Positions 1 to 9,168 are shown, numbered from the stretch's first letter. The stretch: 27,924 nt of DNA from Chara braunii (GCA_003427395.1 BFEA01000322.1:948244-976167), one strand, 5' to 3'. Made by a program: numbers and translations. The notes: a model not told the origin generated them from the sequence alone.

Positions 1-92
1 GGAGGCTGGAGGAGAAGAGAGGAGAGCGACGAGCATGGATGGAGGAGGAGGGAGGAGGGCAATGAGCATGGGTGGAGGAGGAGGGAGCAGCG
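1..92 (+). repeat. Purine-rich GGA tract with 33-bp duplication
   Basis: The strand is almost entirely G and A with repeated GGAGGA. The phrase GAGCATGG followed by TGGAGGAGGAGGGA occurs at 31 and again at 64, giving an imperfect duplication with a 33-bp period. From 93 to about 390 I see no gene, only irregularly scattered copies of AGGGGCAT between 190 and 390. Confidence 0.7.
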
Positions 93-399
93 ATCCATGG
101 CACGGCGAACTTGAAGACTGACTGCGGCACCATTTTTCCCTGGTGGCACGTGAAATACCTACCATTTTCGAGTTCGAATTCCTGTCCCGACTGCTGCAAG
201 GGCATCACAGAAAGATGTGTGCCCCTCGTGAGGGCATTTCAAGGATGGACCCATGAAACGCCACCAGCGGTCCAGTAAGAGCATATTGGGGGGCCTGCGG
301 AAAATTTTAGAGGCCCGAGGGGCATAACAGGGTATGTCGGCCTTCACAGGGGCACGCCGCAAATAAACGCAAACTTCAGGGGCATTTAGAAAATTTTCC

Positions 400-429
400 C
401 AAAAAAAAAAAAGAAAAAAAAAAAAAGAA
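400..429 (+). repeat. A-rich homopolymer tract
   Basis: A run of A interrupted by single G bases follows the scattered AGGGGCAT motifs. It could be the tail of a retroposon lying in 100-400, but I see no target-site duplication. Confidence 0.75.
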
Positions 430-754
430 GTGTTCCAACTCTCTTTCTTAGGGTTATTTTCACCTTTACAAATAATACGGAGTCTGATCTGCTTCGTAAC
501 TTGATACTTTCCTCATTCTGGCCTTGGATACTCACTTCTGAACAAACAGTTATTTCGTGATTTTTCCAAATAGTTTCCAAAATAATCCCTCTGCCGAGTC
601 TGCAGACTTGTCCAACGTAACCCCACCTAGTCTACATCATCAGCAGAGTAGAAAAAAAAACAGTCTCAATTCTGTCATCAGTCCAGGGGAAGGCTTGCTT
701 GCAATGCTTGGAGAAACCTCCCTTAGCTATAGTCTTCCCCCGAACGAAGCGCAA

Positions 755-809
755 GTGCGTTATTTACGAATAGAACGCACGGGGTGCACTGTATTCGTAT
801 ACAATGCAC
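755..809. repeat. Two back-to-back hairpins
   Basis: Positions 755-780 form a hairpin with arms GTGCGTT and AACGCAC and further ATT/AAT pairing. Positions 784-809 form a second one with arms GTGCA/TGCAC and TGTA/TACA. The first carries the phrase CGAATAGAACGC, which returns in the foldback at 9561-9671. These look like remnants of a small foldback element. Confidence 0.55.
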
Positions 810-930
810 GTGTGTTGACTATGAATATAGGGTATCGACTTCAAAGAACGCCCAACCCTGAAAAAAAAAGTATATGCCTTTAACAGGTACCTCCACTGGC
901 AGTCTTCCCTCAAACAGGACCTTCAAATTA

Positions 931-975
931 GGCGGGGGGGAGGAGGGAGGGGGGGGGGGGGGGGGGGGAGAGAGG

Positions 976-1053
<78 letters not shown>
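931..1053 (+). repeat. G run followed by (GA)n microsatellite
   Basis: G-rich sequence at 931-968 passes into an uninterrupted GA dinucleotide array of roughly 85 bp. Both strands stay open across it, giving serine-leucine or arginine-glutamate translations that are artefacts of the repeat. Confidence 0.95.
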
Positions 1054-1054
<1 letters not shown>

Positions 1055-1117
1055 CGGAACAGTGAACACTGCAGGGCGCGCGCTTGAAAACAAGCTTGGC
1101 ACTGCAAGCGGGCACGA

Positions 1118-1190
1118 GTGCGTTCTATTTGAATAGAATACCCGTCTGTTTGAATAGAAGAGACATGTGTACTATCCAAATAGAACATAT
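1118..1190. repeat. Clustered AATAGAA palindromic motifs
   Basis: TTCTATT, TG, AATAGAA forms a perfect short hairpin at 1123-1138. It is followed by TTTGAATAGAAG near 1149 and CCAAATAGAAC near 1176. The motif is shared with the hairpin at 755-780 and the foldback at 9561-9671. Confidence 0.5.
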
Positions 1191-1197
1191 GAGCATT

Positions 1198-1899
1198 GTG
1201 CATAATATTTCAACGTGCATACTATTTTCATTTCGAGGGGTGACTTCGAGAAATGGACTTTTCCAGAGAAAGTTGAATATTATAGTACATGTGTCTTTTG
1301 CTCGGGGGAAGACTATAGTGCTTTCTCCACCCCTGCCAGATCTGAAGCGAAGCATGGGCAGTAGATCCAAATATGCGAAGCCGATTTCCCTGCCCAATTG
1401 CGCCTCAGGCATTCCAAAGAACCTTCCTATATTTTTTATCTGCTATCTCTGAGACTCCCTTTTTTTCCTGCTTTACAAGTTTACAAGAATTTCCTTTCAA
1501 CCACTAGTCCATCCGAAACTACATTGACGGCCCAAAAAATGGGTTTTGCTAAGGCTAGAAGTGACCAGTACTAGCCGTCGCCGTTAGAAAACCCATCATC
1601 ACAGTATCGGTAGCAACCTGCCAACCTCTGCAATATTGAAAATACTGGGCCTCTCACAGACAATCTGGGGTCCGAAATTACTGCTCATTCATTGCCCTAC
1701 CGGCCCTGCGCCGAATGGCCTGGAGATGGTACTTGCACACATAGATAAGCACTGAGCAGTAAAGTAAATTCAAATGGACTGGTGGTTTAAGGCTCACTAA
1801 TACTAGGCCATTCTCCTTAGCTTCCTTATCTTCTCTTCGTTGCACTGCTTTTTCTGAATATGTTGCTAAAGCATGGCGATGCATCATGATCTTGCGGGA
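1198..1899. other. Non-coding interval, nothing recognised
   Basis: I see no coding, RNA or repeat signal beyond short random open frames. Base composition is ordinary. Confidence 0.5.
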
Positions 1900-1995
1900 T
1901 TCTTGCCCAACCCTGATTGACTGAATGCAAAATGATCTTGCCCAACCCTGATTGGCTGAATGCACAATGATCTTGCCCAACCCTGATTGACTGAC
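1900..1995. repeat. 35-bp tandem repeat, about 2.7 copies
   Basis: TTGCCCAACCCTGATTG begins at 1903, 1938 and 1973. The unit continues with a CTGAATGCA phrase and ATGATC between copies. Differences between copies are single bases. Confidence 0.9.
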
Positions 1996-2190
1996 TACTG
2001 TACCACTTGACAGAGATCCTCATCCCACTCTTCCTCATGTTGTAGTACCATCCGTGACCCATGATCACGTTCACCCCCCAGACCCCAGTTCTTGAATGTT
2101 AAAGCTCCCCTCTTTGTACCCACTCTTGGCAATGTTGGCACCACAATCTTCCGCGGATAGGTGTTGCAACTGACGACCGGTCCTTAACAT

Positions 2191-2206
2191 GGGGCTGATG
2201 ATACTC
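2191..2206. repeat. Target-site duplication, A-tail side of U6 retropseudogene
   Basis: GGGGCTGATGATACTC here matches GGGGCTTATGATACTC at 2325-2340 at 15 of 16 positions. The two copies exactly bracket the U6-derived insert, as expected of target-primed reverse transcription. Confidence 0.8.
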
Positions 2207-2324
2207 CTTTTTTTTTCGCTTACAAAAATTCAGACATTGAGCCGACTTATGTGTGTCATCCTTGTGCAGGGGACATGCTAATCTTCTCTGTATTCTTCCA
2301 ATTCGAATGCATGTCCCCTAGGAC
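2207..2324 (-). pseudogene. U6 snRNA retropseudogene
   Basis: Read on the minus strand, the insert starts at 2324 with GTCCTAGGGGACATG, corresponding to the U6 5' stem-loop. It continues with AATTGGAA, then ATACAGAGAAGATTAGCATG, which includes the ACAGAGA box that pairs with the 5' splice site. Next come CCCCTGCACAAGGATGACAC and a 3' segment ending GAATTTTT, then an A-rich tail at 2207-2216. A 16-bp direct repeat flanks the insert. A 5' end at the mature U6 terminus, an A-tail and a target-site duplication together indicate a U6 transcript inserted by LINE machinery. Divergence in the 5' stem, the region after AATTGG and the 3' part, plus the absence of a clear upstream promoter, argue against a working U6 gene. 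Confidence 0.85.
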
Positions 2325-2340
2325 GGGGCTTATGATACTC
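2325..2340. repeat. Target-site duplication, 5' side of U6 retropseudogene
   Basis: Partner of the copy at 2191-2206, with one mismatch. It directly abuts the first base of the U6-like sequence. Confidence 0.8.
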
Positions 2341-2996
2341 AATTCCTCCTTTGGCCTCATTCTCCATCGCCGGACCATCGGCAACTGATTTCCGTTTCCA
2401 TGATCTTTTGGGCTCAAGTACAGGCTTCCGTGGTACAAATTGCCGTCCGTGTTCTCACAGGATCTCGTTTTATCTGGTCTTCCCTATTGTCCATAACAAT
2501 GCTATCATCTGAGTTAGGGGATCCTCACACTACTACTTCCCTAAATATATCTGGCTGCAATTGCGGTCAAACCTGGATAAATCTGACTGCAATCCCGTCC
2601 AGAGCTTAGTGGAAAAAGTCATCATGCGAGTAAGCCCTCAGTGGGTCAAATGTGTTCCATAGATTTCATCCCTTCACTGTCATTAACATGGTACTCTTAG
2701 AGTCTAGATTGTTGTCGCTATTATTATAATATTAATACATATTACTATAAATTTATAATACCAACGATATATCATACTGCTAAATAATACTACCAGTTAA
2801 ATATCAGAGGGAACATGGACACTACACAAGCCAAAAGCGAGACCTGTTTGGTTTTTATGGAGTCATATCCCGCATCAGTTCGAAGACACTTTCAAATTTT
2901 GAGACACACGTAATTCTTCCTAATCCTAATACTTAAGTTGTAGGCTATCTTATGGGTGATATAACTGGGCTATTTTGTGGGTTATATAACCTGTAT
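2341..2996. other. Non-coding interval, nothing recognised
   Basis: No gene signal is visible. The stretch at about 2700-2800 is AT-rich with many TATTA/TAATA words. Confidence 0.45.
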
Positions 2997-3037
2997 TTTA
3001 TTTTATTTTTTCGTTTTGTTTTGTTTTGTTTTGTTTT
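2997..3037. repeat. (TTTTG)n microsatellite
   Basis: T-rich sequence leads into at least four consecutive GTTTT units ending near 3037. Confidence 0.85.
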
Positions 3038-3324
3038 AATCAACTCTTAAAGTTGCCGTTTTCAGTTACCCCTGAACAAGAGAACTCGATAGAAGTTGAG
3101 ACGTGGCGACGTGACTATGTCTGTGCTCCAACGTTTTGAAGGCACCCGAAACATCAGAAAGTCTCATTTGTTGTGTTTGTACTCACTTTGTACCCATGCG
3201 AGACTCCGCTGACTAGTACCACCACCTCTAGTGGGTTGTTTTTTTATCCCACCCACTTTAATCCCCTCCTTAAACCACCAGTACTTGGCCTAGCAATCGG
3301 CCACGGAGAAAATAGAGTACAACC

Positions 3325-3479
3325 AAACCCACGCCCACTGGTAACCCAAACCCACGCCCACTAGTAACCCAAACCCACGCCCACTAGTAACCCAAACCCA
3401 CGCCAAATCCACGCCTGCTAGTAAAACCCACGCCAAACCCACGCCCACTAGTAACCCAAACCCACTCCCGCTAGTAACC
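3325..3479. repeat. 23-bp minisatellite
   Basis: The unit is AACCCACGCCCACTAGTAAC plus CCA. It is repeated about six times, with a degenerate stretch of shortened units near 3400-3440. SpeI-like ACTAGT words mark each complete unit. Confidence 0.9.
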
Positions 3480-3504
3480 GGAACTGTACAAGTACTAGAA
3501 TAGG

Positions 3505-3910
3505 CATTTCGTTAAAATTGACATTTTTTAATATTTTCACGAAATTGAACTTCCAAAAAAGCACAGTATTTTTTGACATTTTTTTGCGCCGACCACATTA
3601 GACCATTGATGGTCCGGCGTCCCCAAGGACCATCTGATATGCCTCAATTTTTTTTCTTTTTTTTTTGACCCTCGGATGTATTTTGACGGTACTTTACGAT
3701 GAGATACATCAGATGGTCCGGAGTCCCCAGGACGCCGGATGTATTTTGACGGTACTTTACGATGAGATACATCAGATGGTCCGGAGTCCCCAGGACGCCG
3801 GACCATCAATGGTCCGATGTCGTGGGCACAAAAACACACTAAAAAACTCAGTTTTTTCTTGGATGCCCAATTTCGTGAAAATAGTAAAAAATGTCAATTT
3901 TAACGAAATG
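3505..3910. mobile_element. Foldback (long terminal inverted repeat) element
   Basis: The outer arms 3505-3547 and 3868-3910 are 43 nt each and complementary at 42 positions. They begin CATTTCGTTAAAATTGACAT. Similarity may extend outward to CTAGAA at 3495 and TTCTAG at 3915. A second, inner inverted repeat pairs 3601-3622 with 3793-3814 (CCATTGATGGTCCGGCG core). The centre holds a 63-bp direct duplication. No open frame resembles a transposase, so it would be non-autonomous. I could not identify a convincing target-site duplication. Confidence 0.75.
3673..3800. repeat. 63-bp tandem duplication inside foldback
   Basis: CGGATGTATTTTGACGGTAC begins at 3673 and again at 3736. The unit continues through ACATCAGATGGTCCGGAGTC and CCCAGGACG. 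The two copies are nearly identical, which suggests recent expansion. Confidence 0.9.
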
Positions 3911-3920
3911 TTAGTTCTAG

Positions 3921-4330
3921 AAACATTTCCAGCCCGATGAATTTGGGCGCTCCTGTAGTGGCCCGTACGTTTCCTTAAATTGTGGCTTGTTAACGGCCGT
4001 AACTTTAGGAAGTACTACTGGTGGTTTAATCCCCTCCTCCCACGTCGGACTCCAAGTTTCCGGAAAAACAAACACATTCAATTTGTCCCATGGAGAACGT
4101 CCAATCAACTACTGGAGTGGCTAGCAATTTGAGACCATCTCCCATTTTTGGCCCAATGGCATTCCTAGTTTGAACAAGGAAGCACCCAACATAGGAGAAA
4201 AGTTGGGTTGGTTAACTTAAAAATTTAAAGTTAAAACTTCAAAAATTAAGGTTCAAATCTGGAGACTAACCTTGGGAGTTCGAAGTCGTTGCCACAGGGA
4301 TGTTCTGGTTTAAAGAATTTATTTTTAGCT
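3921..4330. other. Non-coding interval between foldback and mitochondrial insert
   Basis: No gene is recognised. TACTGGTGGTTTAA near 4017 is the inverse of TTAAACCACCAGTA near 3270, so the whole 3250-4035 block may be part of a larger palindromic structure around the foldback. Confidence 0.4.
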
Positions 4331-4338
4331 TAGCATTA

Positions 4339-4395
4339 TGAGGTCTCACATCAATGGCCATATAGTTTGTTGGCCCACCACATTTTCCAATACAA
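4339..4395 (+). repeat. Repeat A flanking mitochondrial insert
   Basis: CTCACATCAATGGCCATATA followed by GTTTGTTGGCCCACCACATT resembles the sequence at 4943-4992 on the other side of the mitochondrial fragment. The two are diverged. They could be remnants of one dispersed element split by the insertion, or unrelated copies. Confidence 0.4.
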
Positions 4396-4424
4396 AACCA
4401 CCTAATTTTTTTAAGACCAACTGC

Positions 4425-4709
4425 TGGTGTTTTTTAACTGTAGTAATACTACTTGAAAGTTGGTGGGCTTATGATCAGCTACGTTGGGGCGGTTGGTGGT
4501 TTTGGTATCCCGTAGAACATGCACCTTTGATGCCTTGGGTATTAGCTACAGCTTGTATTCATTCAGTCAATTCTTGGACCTTCTTTCTAAACATTGTTAC
4601 TTTTTCATTCAGTCTTTTCGGTACTCTTTTTGTTCGTTCGGGATTACTTGCATTTGTTCATAGCTTTACCACAGTTTCGCAACGATTGGGGGGGGTTCCC
4701 AGTGATTGA
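4425..4709 (+). pseudogene. ccmF: Mitochondrial ccmF (CcmF) fragment in nuclear DNA
   Basis: The plus-strand frame encodes a fragment with [47 protein letters not shown] and [14 protein letters not shown]. This is the tryptophan-rich haem-handling core of CcmF, the subunit of the cytochrome c haem lyase in the inner mitochondrial membrane. In the family the core reads WGGWWFWDPVEN; here Asp has become Tyr and Asn has become His, and a few residues seem missing between IHS and SWTF. Only about 90 residues remain of a protein several hundred residues long, and the frame diverges after HSF and stops at 4707-4709. Substitution of near-invariant residues and truncation at both ends mark it as non-functional. 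An unusual mitochondrial locus mis-assembled here is less likely. Confidence 0.85.
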
Positions 4710-4882
4710 TAGAGATTTTTTGATGTAAATGATAGATGTTTCATGCAGGTATCACCTAAAATTTCTAAATATGATATTATACGTTCGCCGGCTCTGTTTT
4801 CGAATAGAAAATTCAAAATTACTTTGAGCATCAGAGACTACATAACTTTGGATACAAGGCCTGTGATTGATAGTTATTTTTG
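4707..4882 (+). pseudogene. Possible mitochondrial rps10 (uS10) fragment
   Basis: Just downstream of the ccmF piece a plus-strand frame with no start encodes about 55 residues and ends at a TGA near 4880. It contains PKISKYDIIRSPALFSNRKF and then KITLSIRDYITL. The pattern K-x-x-x-Y-x-x-x-R-S-P followed by a basic and hydrophobic strand recalls ribosomal protein S10 (family phrase about YTVLRSPHxxKxSREQFE). S10 is mitochondrially encoded in many streptophytes. The similarity is partial, and I cannot exclude an unrelated mitochondrial frame or chance. Confidence 0.35.
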
Positions 4883-4942
4883 AGAGAAAAAAAAATAAAT
4901 CTGATTTTAGAGAATTGATGTTTCAATGTTTCATACAATTGC

Positions 4943-4992
4943 GCTCACCTCAATGGGGATATATGTTGGTCGGCCACGTTTCCCAACATCCA
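4943..4992 (+). repeat. Repeat A, second copy
   Basis: CTCACCTCAATGGGGATATA followed by TGTTGGTCGGCCACGTTTCC is a diverged copy of 4339-4395, lying about 600 bp further on beyond the mitochondrial fragment. Confidence 0.4.
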
Positions 4993-4999
4993 CACAGGG

Positions 5000-5960
5000 C
5001 AGGGCATGTCCCATCAACCTCAGGTTGTGTCGTTCCTGGTAATATTCCGTGACATTCATTTCTCTCATTCCTTCACCATCCCTGCACTCAAACCTTCACA
5101 CGGAGAAAGAAAGTCATATGAGCAGTTAAAAAAAAAACAGAGTAAACAAAAGGAATATAGAAGGCATGGATTTAGCCTCAGCCTGGCATAGATTCATTCA
5201 GCTGCGAAGTGTACCACTCCCACCGTAGAAGGCATGATGGCATTGCAGGAAATATCACCATATGTGCCCTGACAAAGCATTGCCAAATACATTTCATTTT
5301 TTTGCGTGCATCATTTGGATAGTGTATCGACGCTTCAAACTATTACCAACCGGGCCGCCTGGGTCACCTTGGCTTCCCTTGCGGCCTGGGGCAGCTGGGC
5401 AAGAGCCAGGAAAGGTCCCTGCTGTAAGAGAAAAAACAAAATCCAAAATCCGGAAAAAAAACGATGGTGTGCAGAAAACAAGCTGCCAGCTTTGCCTCAG
5501 GGTCACACCGAAATTATTTTCGAAATGAACAAAATAAAAATAAAAAAATTACTCATTTTTGGCCCCTGCCAGGCAATTGGTCCTTGGCCCCTGGGCAACT
5601 CTGGTAACATGGGTAATAAATCATTTAGACCTTTCTATAACGCAGCGAACCTGGCAGATCAGAAGCCCTGAAATTGAAATCCAGTTTCACAAGCTCTTGC
5701 CTCCTCAGGAGACAAACAGCTTGCTACCGGTAGTTAGTAGGAACCATTAATGATTAATCGATTATGGAGCAAAAAAATTTAAAAATCTGAAAAAAGTACA
5801 TGAATGATATAGCGCATGTAGTACCAAGTTTTCAGTGAAAGTCCACTGACCAGTTGATGAAGCTTTAGTCTTCTGTCTCAGACGAGAAAGATCATTGTGC
5901 TGAAGGCTGCAGCTCCCTTTTGAGATATTCACCAAAACGATATTTTTATTGTTATTTTAA
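5000..5960. other. Non-coding interval with a short Gly-Pro-rich frame
   Basis: At 5353-5420 either strand translates into a short glycine- and proline-rich peptide. The minus strand gives four successive Gly-X-Y triplets (GRK GSQ GDP GGP) before the register breaks. It is too short to call. Nothing else is recognised. Confidence 0.35.
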
Positions 5961-5964
5961 TCAT

Positions 5965-5999
5965 TTAATGTAAATAACTTATTAATGTAAATAACTTAT
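5965..5999. repeat. 17-bp tandem duplication
   Basis: TAATGTAAATAACTTAT occurs twice in direct succession, at 5966 and 5983, in AT-rich surroundings. Confidence 0.9.
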
Positions 6000-6159
6000 T
6001 TTTATTGCGTTCATATTAATTTGCTAATAATGATCAATTACCTAATATCCATACAAAGGGCACCTGGCATGTCTTGCTTGATAAGTAGCAATGGGTCTAT
6101 TTGAAAGAACTTAGCAATTATAGGTTAAGCTGCCATTTCATTGAATGACATTAAAATTT

Positions 6160-6358
6160 AAAACGGACAAATTGGGACCCACTTATTTGGCCCTAAGAAT
6201 GTCACCATCTGAGAACGCCAGGCCTGTGCCCTTGGATGCATCTTCACTTCAGCTTAGTCCAGATTCCAGACGTACCCTCAGGAGCTAAAACGGTGACATT
6301 TTTAAGGCCACGTAAATAGGTTTCAGTTTCGTTATAAAAAAAATAAAACGTCCGTTTT
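6160..6358. mobile_element. Foldback element, about 199 bp
   Basis: AAAACGGAC at 6160-6168 pairs with GTCCGTTTT at 6350-6358. GGCCCTAAGAATGTCACC at 6189-6206 pairs with GGTGACATTTTTAAGGCC at 6292-6309, with few mismatches. The interior holds GAGAACGCCAGGCC and ACCCTCAGGAG, both also seen in the foldback at 22804-22962, so the two are probably one family. There is no coding capacity. Confidence 0.7.
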
Positions 6359-6601
6359 AACCAAATGGCTGTTATTATGTTTTTGAGAACCGAACCCCCC
6401 CTTGAACCCCTTCACAAACAGCACATGGATTATCGAAAAATCAGGCATCCATTAATGGACGAGGCATTGATTGCAATTTGCAACAGCTCAGAACCCAGCC
6501 ATCTAAGGTTCCAGCGCAATAAATTTAGAATCGAATCACTGAGTTTGAGGGGACATAAGACATGCACCCCTCTTTGTGAATGGTATCCTCACACCAAGTG
6601 A

Positions 6602-6712
6602 TCGAGAACTTCTTTTTTTTCTTTTTTTTGAAAAACAAAGCAAGGCTCCAATCTATTCATGGGGAGCAGCACGTGCTGGGAACCGGGCCCAGTGTCCCAG
6701 ACCATATTCATA
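6602..6712 (-). mobile_element. Short A-tailed retroposon, minus-strand copy
   Basis: Read on the minus strand it contains TATGGTCTGGGACACTGGGC and CCGGTTCCCAGCACGTG, then CTGCTCCCCATGAATAGATT and GGAGC, followed by an A-rich tail at 6605-6630. The same consensus is at 19097-19201 in plus orientation, also with an A-tail, and a shorter form is at 17401-17507. A shared 3' region ending in poly-A is typical of SINEs or truncated LINEs. Confidence 0.65.
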
Positions 6713-7096
6713 CAGTACCGGGGCTTCGTGCTGCATTCCTTTTTTGTTGCTGTTGTTGAAGGTGCTGTGCTATTCATAGTACACCAACGCACTGAATGCA
6801 GCGATCTGAGCGATGGATATGCACAGCAAACACATCGAATTTCATTTACGATAACAAATTCCGTGCGTCAATTAACTTTCACATAACAAGACATGCCTCA
6901 GCTCATCAACCCCTTTGACTCCTGTCACTTTTCGGCGCATATTCAGGATCATCATCGTTCTTTGTTCTTTTTTTTTTCTCTCAATGGACCGCGGATCAGA
7001 TATTAAACTGACCAGAACAGATACTGCACGTGATCTCACATTTCCAAAAGGCCATCATCGTCACTCTCTTCCAGTACCACCATCCTTTTCTTCCAT

Positions 7097-7124
7097 CATC
7101 ATCATCATCATCATCATCATCTTC
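7097..7124. repeat. (ATC)n microsatellite
   Basis: Nine or so uninterrupted ATC triplets. The surrounding 6960-7490 is pyrimidine-rich with T runs and isolated ATCATCAT words (for example 7211 and 7250), and holds no recognised gene. Confidence 0.9.
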
Positions 7125-7382
7125 TAAAACGGTAAGAGTGCTTGTTTTCTCCTTCGTGGTTTCCAGAGCATCTTCATGTTGCAGTTCCTGTACTAAGTGC
7201 GCACGCGGGATCATCATCATTTTCCTTTTTTTCCCCCCTTTTTTTAAGGATCGTCATCATTTTCTTTCTAGCATCATCACCGTTTTCTGACATTTCTGCA
7301 GCTGTTAGCATGCTTCTCTTCTCCTTTGTTTGCAACGCCACTTTTGTATTGACTCCACCGCTCTATTCGCTTAGCCAAGTTG

Positions 7383-7407
7383 TGAACCCCTTTTTTTTTT
7401 TTTTTTG
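7383..7407. repeat. Poly-T tract
   Basis: A run of T after CCCC, within the pyrimidine-rich stretch. Confidence 0.8.
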
Positions 7408-7704
7408 TCTTTCCTCACCGAATCTCATCATTCTCCCATTTTCTTGCCTGCTCCAGCCCTGCGGCCCCTGCCCATTTGCCTACCGGTAGTAAACGCATTG
7501 AATTTCTTCTCACACTTACAAATGGAGTTTATCCGCTAAATTATTTCTCAATGAATCCAACGAACTTAGCATCTTTCCCTTCGCCCTCCTGACACTCCTG
7601 TCAGATTCGGGGAGACACGCTGTAGAGTCCAGGCTCTAGATTCTGCAGGCTTCCAGGCAGGCGCACGCCCTTTCATGATTTTCATCAAGTTTCATGTGAA
7701 CAGC

Positions 7705-7799
7705 GGCCAAGTCCCACTTACGCTGATCGTTCATTCCTGGCCGTTGATCTTCCTAATCTATGGTCGGAAATTGAGAATTCGGATAGGTGGGACTTGGCC
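7705..7799. repeat. Inverted repeat, 13-bp perfect arms
   Basis: GGCCAAGTCCCAC at 7705-7717 is exactly complementary to GTGGGACTTGGCC at 7787-7799, with a 69-nt spacer that has no other recognised feature. Confidence 0.8.
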
Positions 7800-8059
7800 C
7801 CAGGTGAACATATCCAGAGCTCTATTTTCACAATCATGACGCCGATGATTACGGCCTTTCGATCAAGGACACACACACAGGTATATGTCTGACTCTGATA
7901 TGCAGGACTGTTTCTGATGTCTACTTCCAAGAGTGCTTTTCTTTTCTCGTGCAGTCTTTTGAGGGATACGTACTGCACAAACTTCTTCAACGGATTACTT
8001 GGGATATTTTCTTTCCAATTTCCTTTTTAAAAGTCCAAAAAAAAAGAAAAGAAAAAGAC

Positions 8060-8146
8060 AATTATTTGGATTTATGTGTGTCAGTCTTGTGCAGACGGCA
8101 TGCTGATCTCCTCTGTATTGTTCCAATTTTAAAGCATGTCCCGAGG
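8060..8146 (-). pseudogene. U6 snRNA-derived sequence, diverged copy
   Basis: On the minus strand: CGGGACATGCTTTAAAATTG, then GAACAATACAGAGGAGATCA, GCATGCCGTCTGCACAAGAC and TGACACACATAAATC. This follows U6 from the 5' stem to the 3' region, with the ACAGAGA box changed to ACAGAGG and GATTAGCATG changed to GATCAGCATG. A T-rich stretch follows where the U6 terminator would lie. Divergence in conserved boxes makes it a pseudogene. Confidence 0.7.
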
Positions 8147-8208
8147 CAGTGCTGTACCCCCGTTCACCGTTCACGGGGGGGTTCACAACTTCACGCAGAG
8201 CCCGATCG

Positions 8209-8290
8209 TTTTTTTTTTTTTTTTTTTGGGTGGGGGGGGGGGGGGGGGGGTTTTTTTTTTTTTTTGGTTGGGGGGTTGTTTTTTTTTTTT
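8209..8290. repeat. Alternating T and G homopolymers
   Basis: Successive long T and G runs with TTGG transitions. Runs of this kind are error-prone in sequencing, so the exact lengths here are unreliable. Confidence 0.9.
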
Positions 8291-8566
8291 GTAGGAGGGT
8301 GGGGGTCATAGGAGGGTAACCCCCCATAAATTTTTTATTTTTTTTTTCAAGAATAATATATTTTTTAAATTAGAACCGAAAAACAAATTGCAACCAGCCA
8401 AAATAAGCATTTTTTGTTTGTTGTTTTGTAGGTTATTTCGGGTTTTTGCAAAAACTTTTTTTTAATGTCATCATGCTGTGGGGCTTGAGGCGACTGTAGC
8501 TGGGCGAGCCCCAAAAAAAAAGAAAACAAGAAAAAAAAAAACCACCGCCCTTTCGTGGTCTGGTGT

Positions 8567-8587
8567 GGCCATTCACCGTGAATGGCC
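8567..8587. repeat. Perfect 9-bp hairpin
   Basis: GGCCATTCA, CCG, TGAATGGCC. Related GTTCACNGT words occur at 8162-8180 and 8590-8635, so this is part of a small decayed repeat-rich patch. Confidence 0.75.
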
Positions 8588-8932
8588 GTTCACAGTAGCA
8601 GGGCCATATGACCGGCCAGTCACGTTCACGGTGACGGCACTGTCCCAAAGGACTTTTCGTTCCAATTTCCAACTGTACTGCTTTTAAGTCTTAACATTTT
8701 ACGTATTGAATTTCATGGAAGCCCATCTGGTGCCACAGGCACTGTCACGATGATTCAGTTAATAGTAGCAAAGTCTCAGTCTCTTCCAAGTTGTGACGAA
8801 GAATCTGAAGTTTTTCTTCTTTGAAATTCTCTTTCTTGTTTTTGGAAAAAGAGGGGGACGGCCTTGAGAAATCATCATCAAACTGACCGGCCTAAGGTAA
8901 TTCAGAATAATTGTAGTATTTTAATAATGGGG

Positions 8933-9128
8933 AAACTACAGGGGAGTCACAAACAAGAGTTATAAAATTGCACTACGGGCCAAAATACATTAACAGTTTC
9001 GAATTGCAGTTCAGGCAAATGTATACAACCCAGCTTTCTGGCCAGGTACAGCGCCGAAGTGCAATTGCAAACTGTATCTTGCCCCACAGTGCAATTATAA
9101 CTCGTTTTTGTGACTCTACTGAAGTTAC
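8933..9128. mobile_element. Foldback element, about 196 bp
   Basis: The left arm, from AACTACAGGGGAGTCAC through GAGTTATAAAATTGCACT to AGTTTCGAATTGCAGTTC, is complementary with gaps to the right arm. The right arm runs from GAAGTGCAATTGCAAACT through AGTGCAATTATAACTCG to GTGACTCTACTGAAGTTAC. Each arm is about 75-90 nt. It lies directly next to a tRNA-like SINE head at 9169-9230. Confidence 0.65.
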
Positions 9129-9168
9129 CCTTCAATAGTTTATTTGAACTCGGGCCTGCTTCCAGTGG

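Noticed and set aside
3325-3479. CRISPR-like array
   Set aside because: Units are adjacent without unique spacers. It is a eukaryotic minisatellite.
5353-5420. Collagen-like coding exon
   Set aside because: Only four Gly-X-Y triplets in register on one strand, and the other strand looks similar because of GC symmetry. Too short to support.
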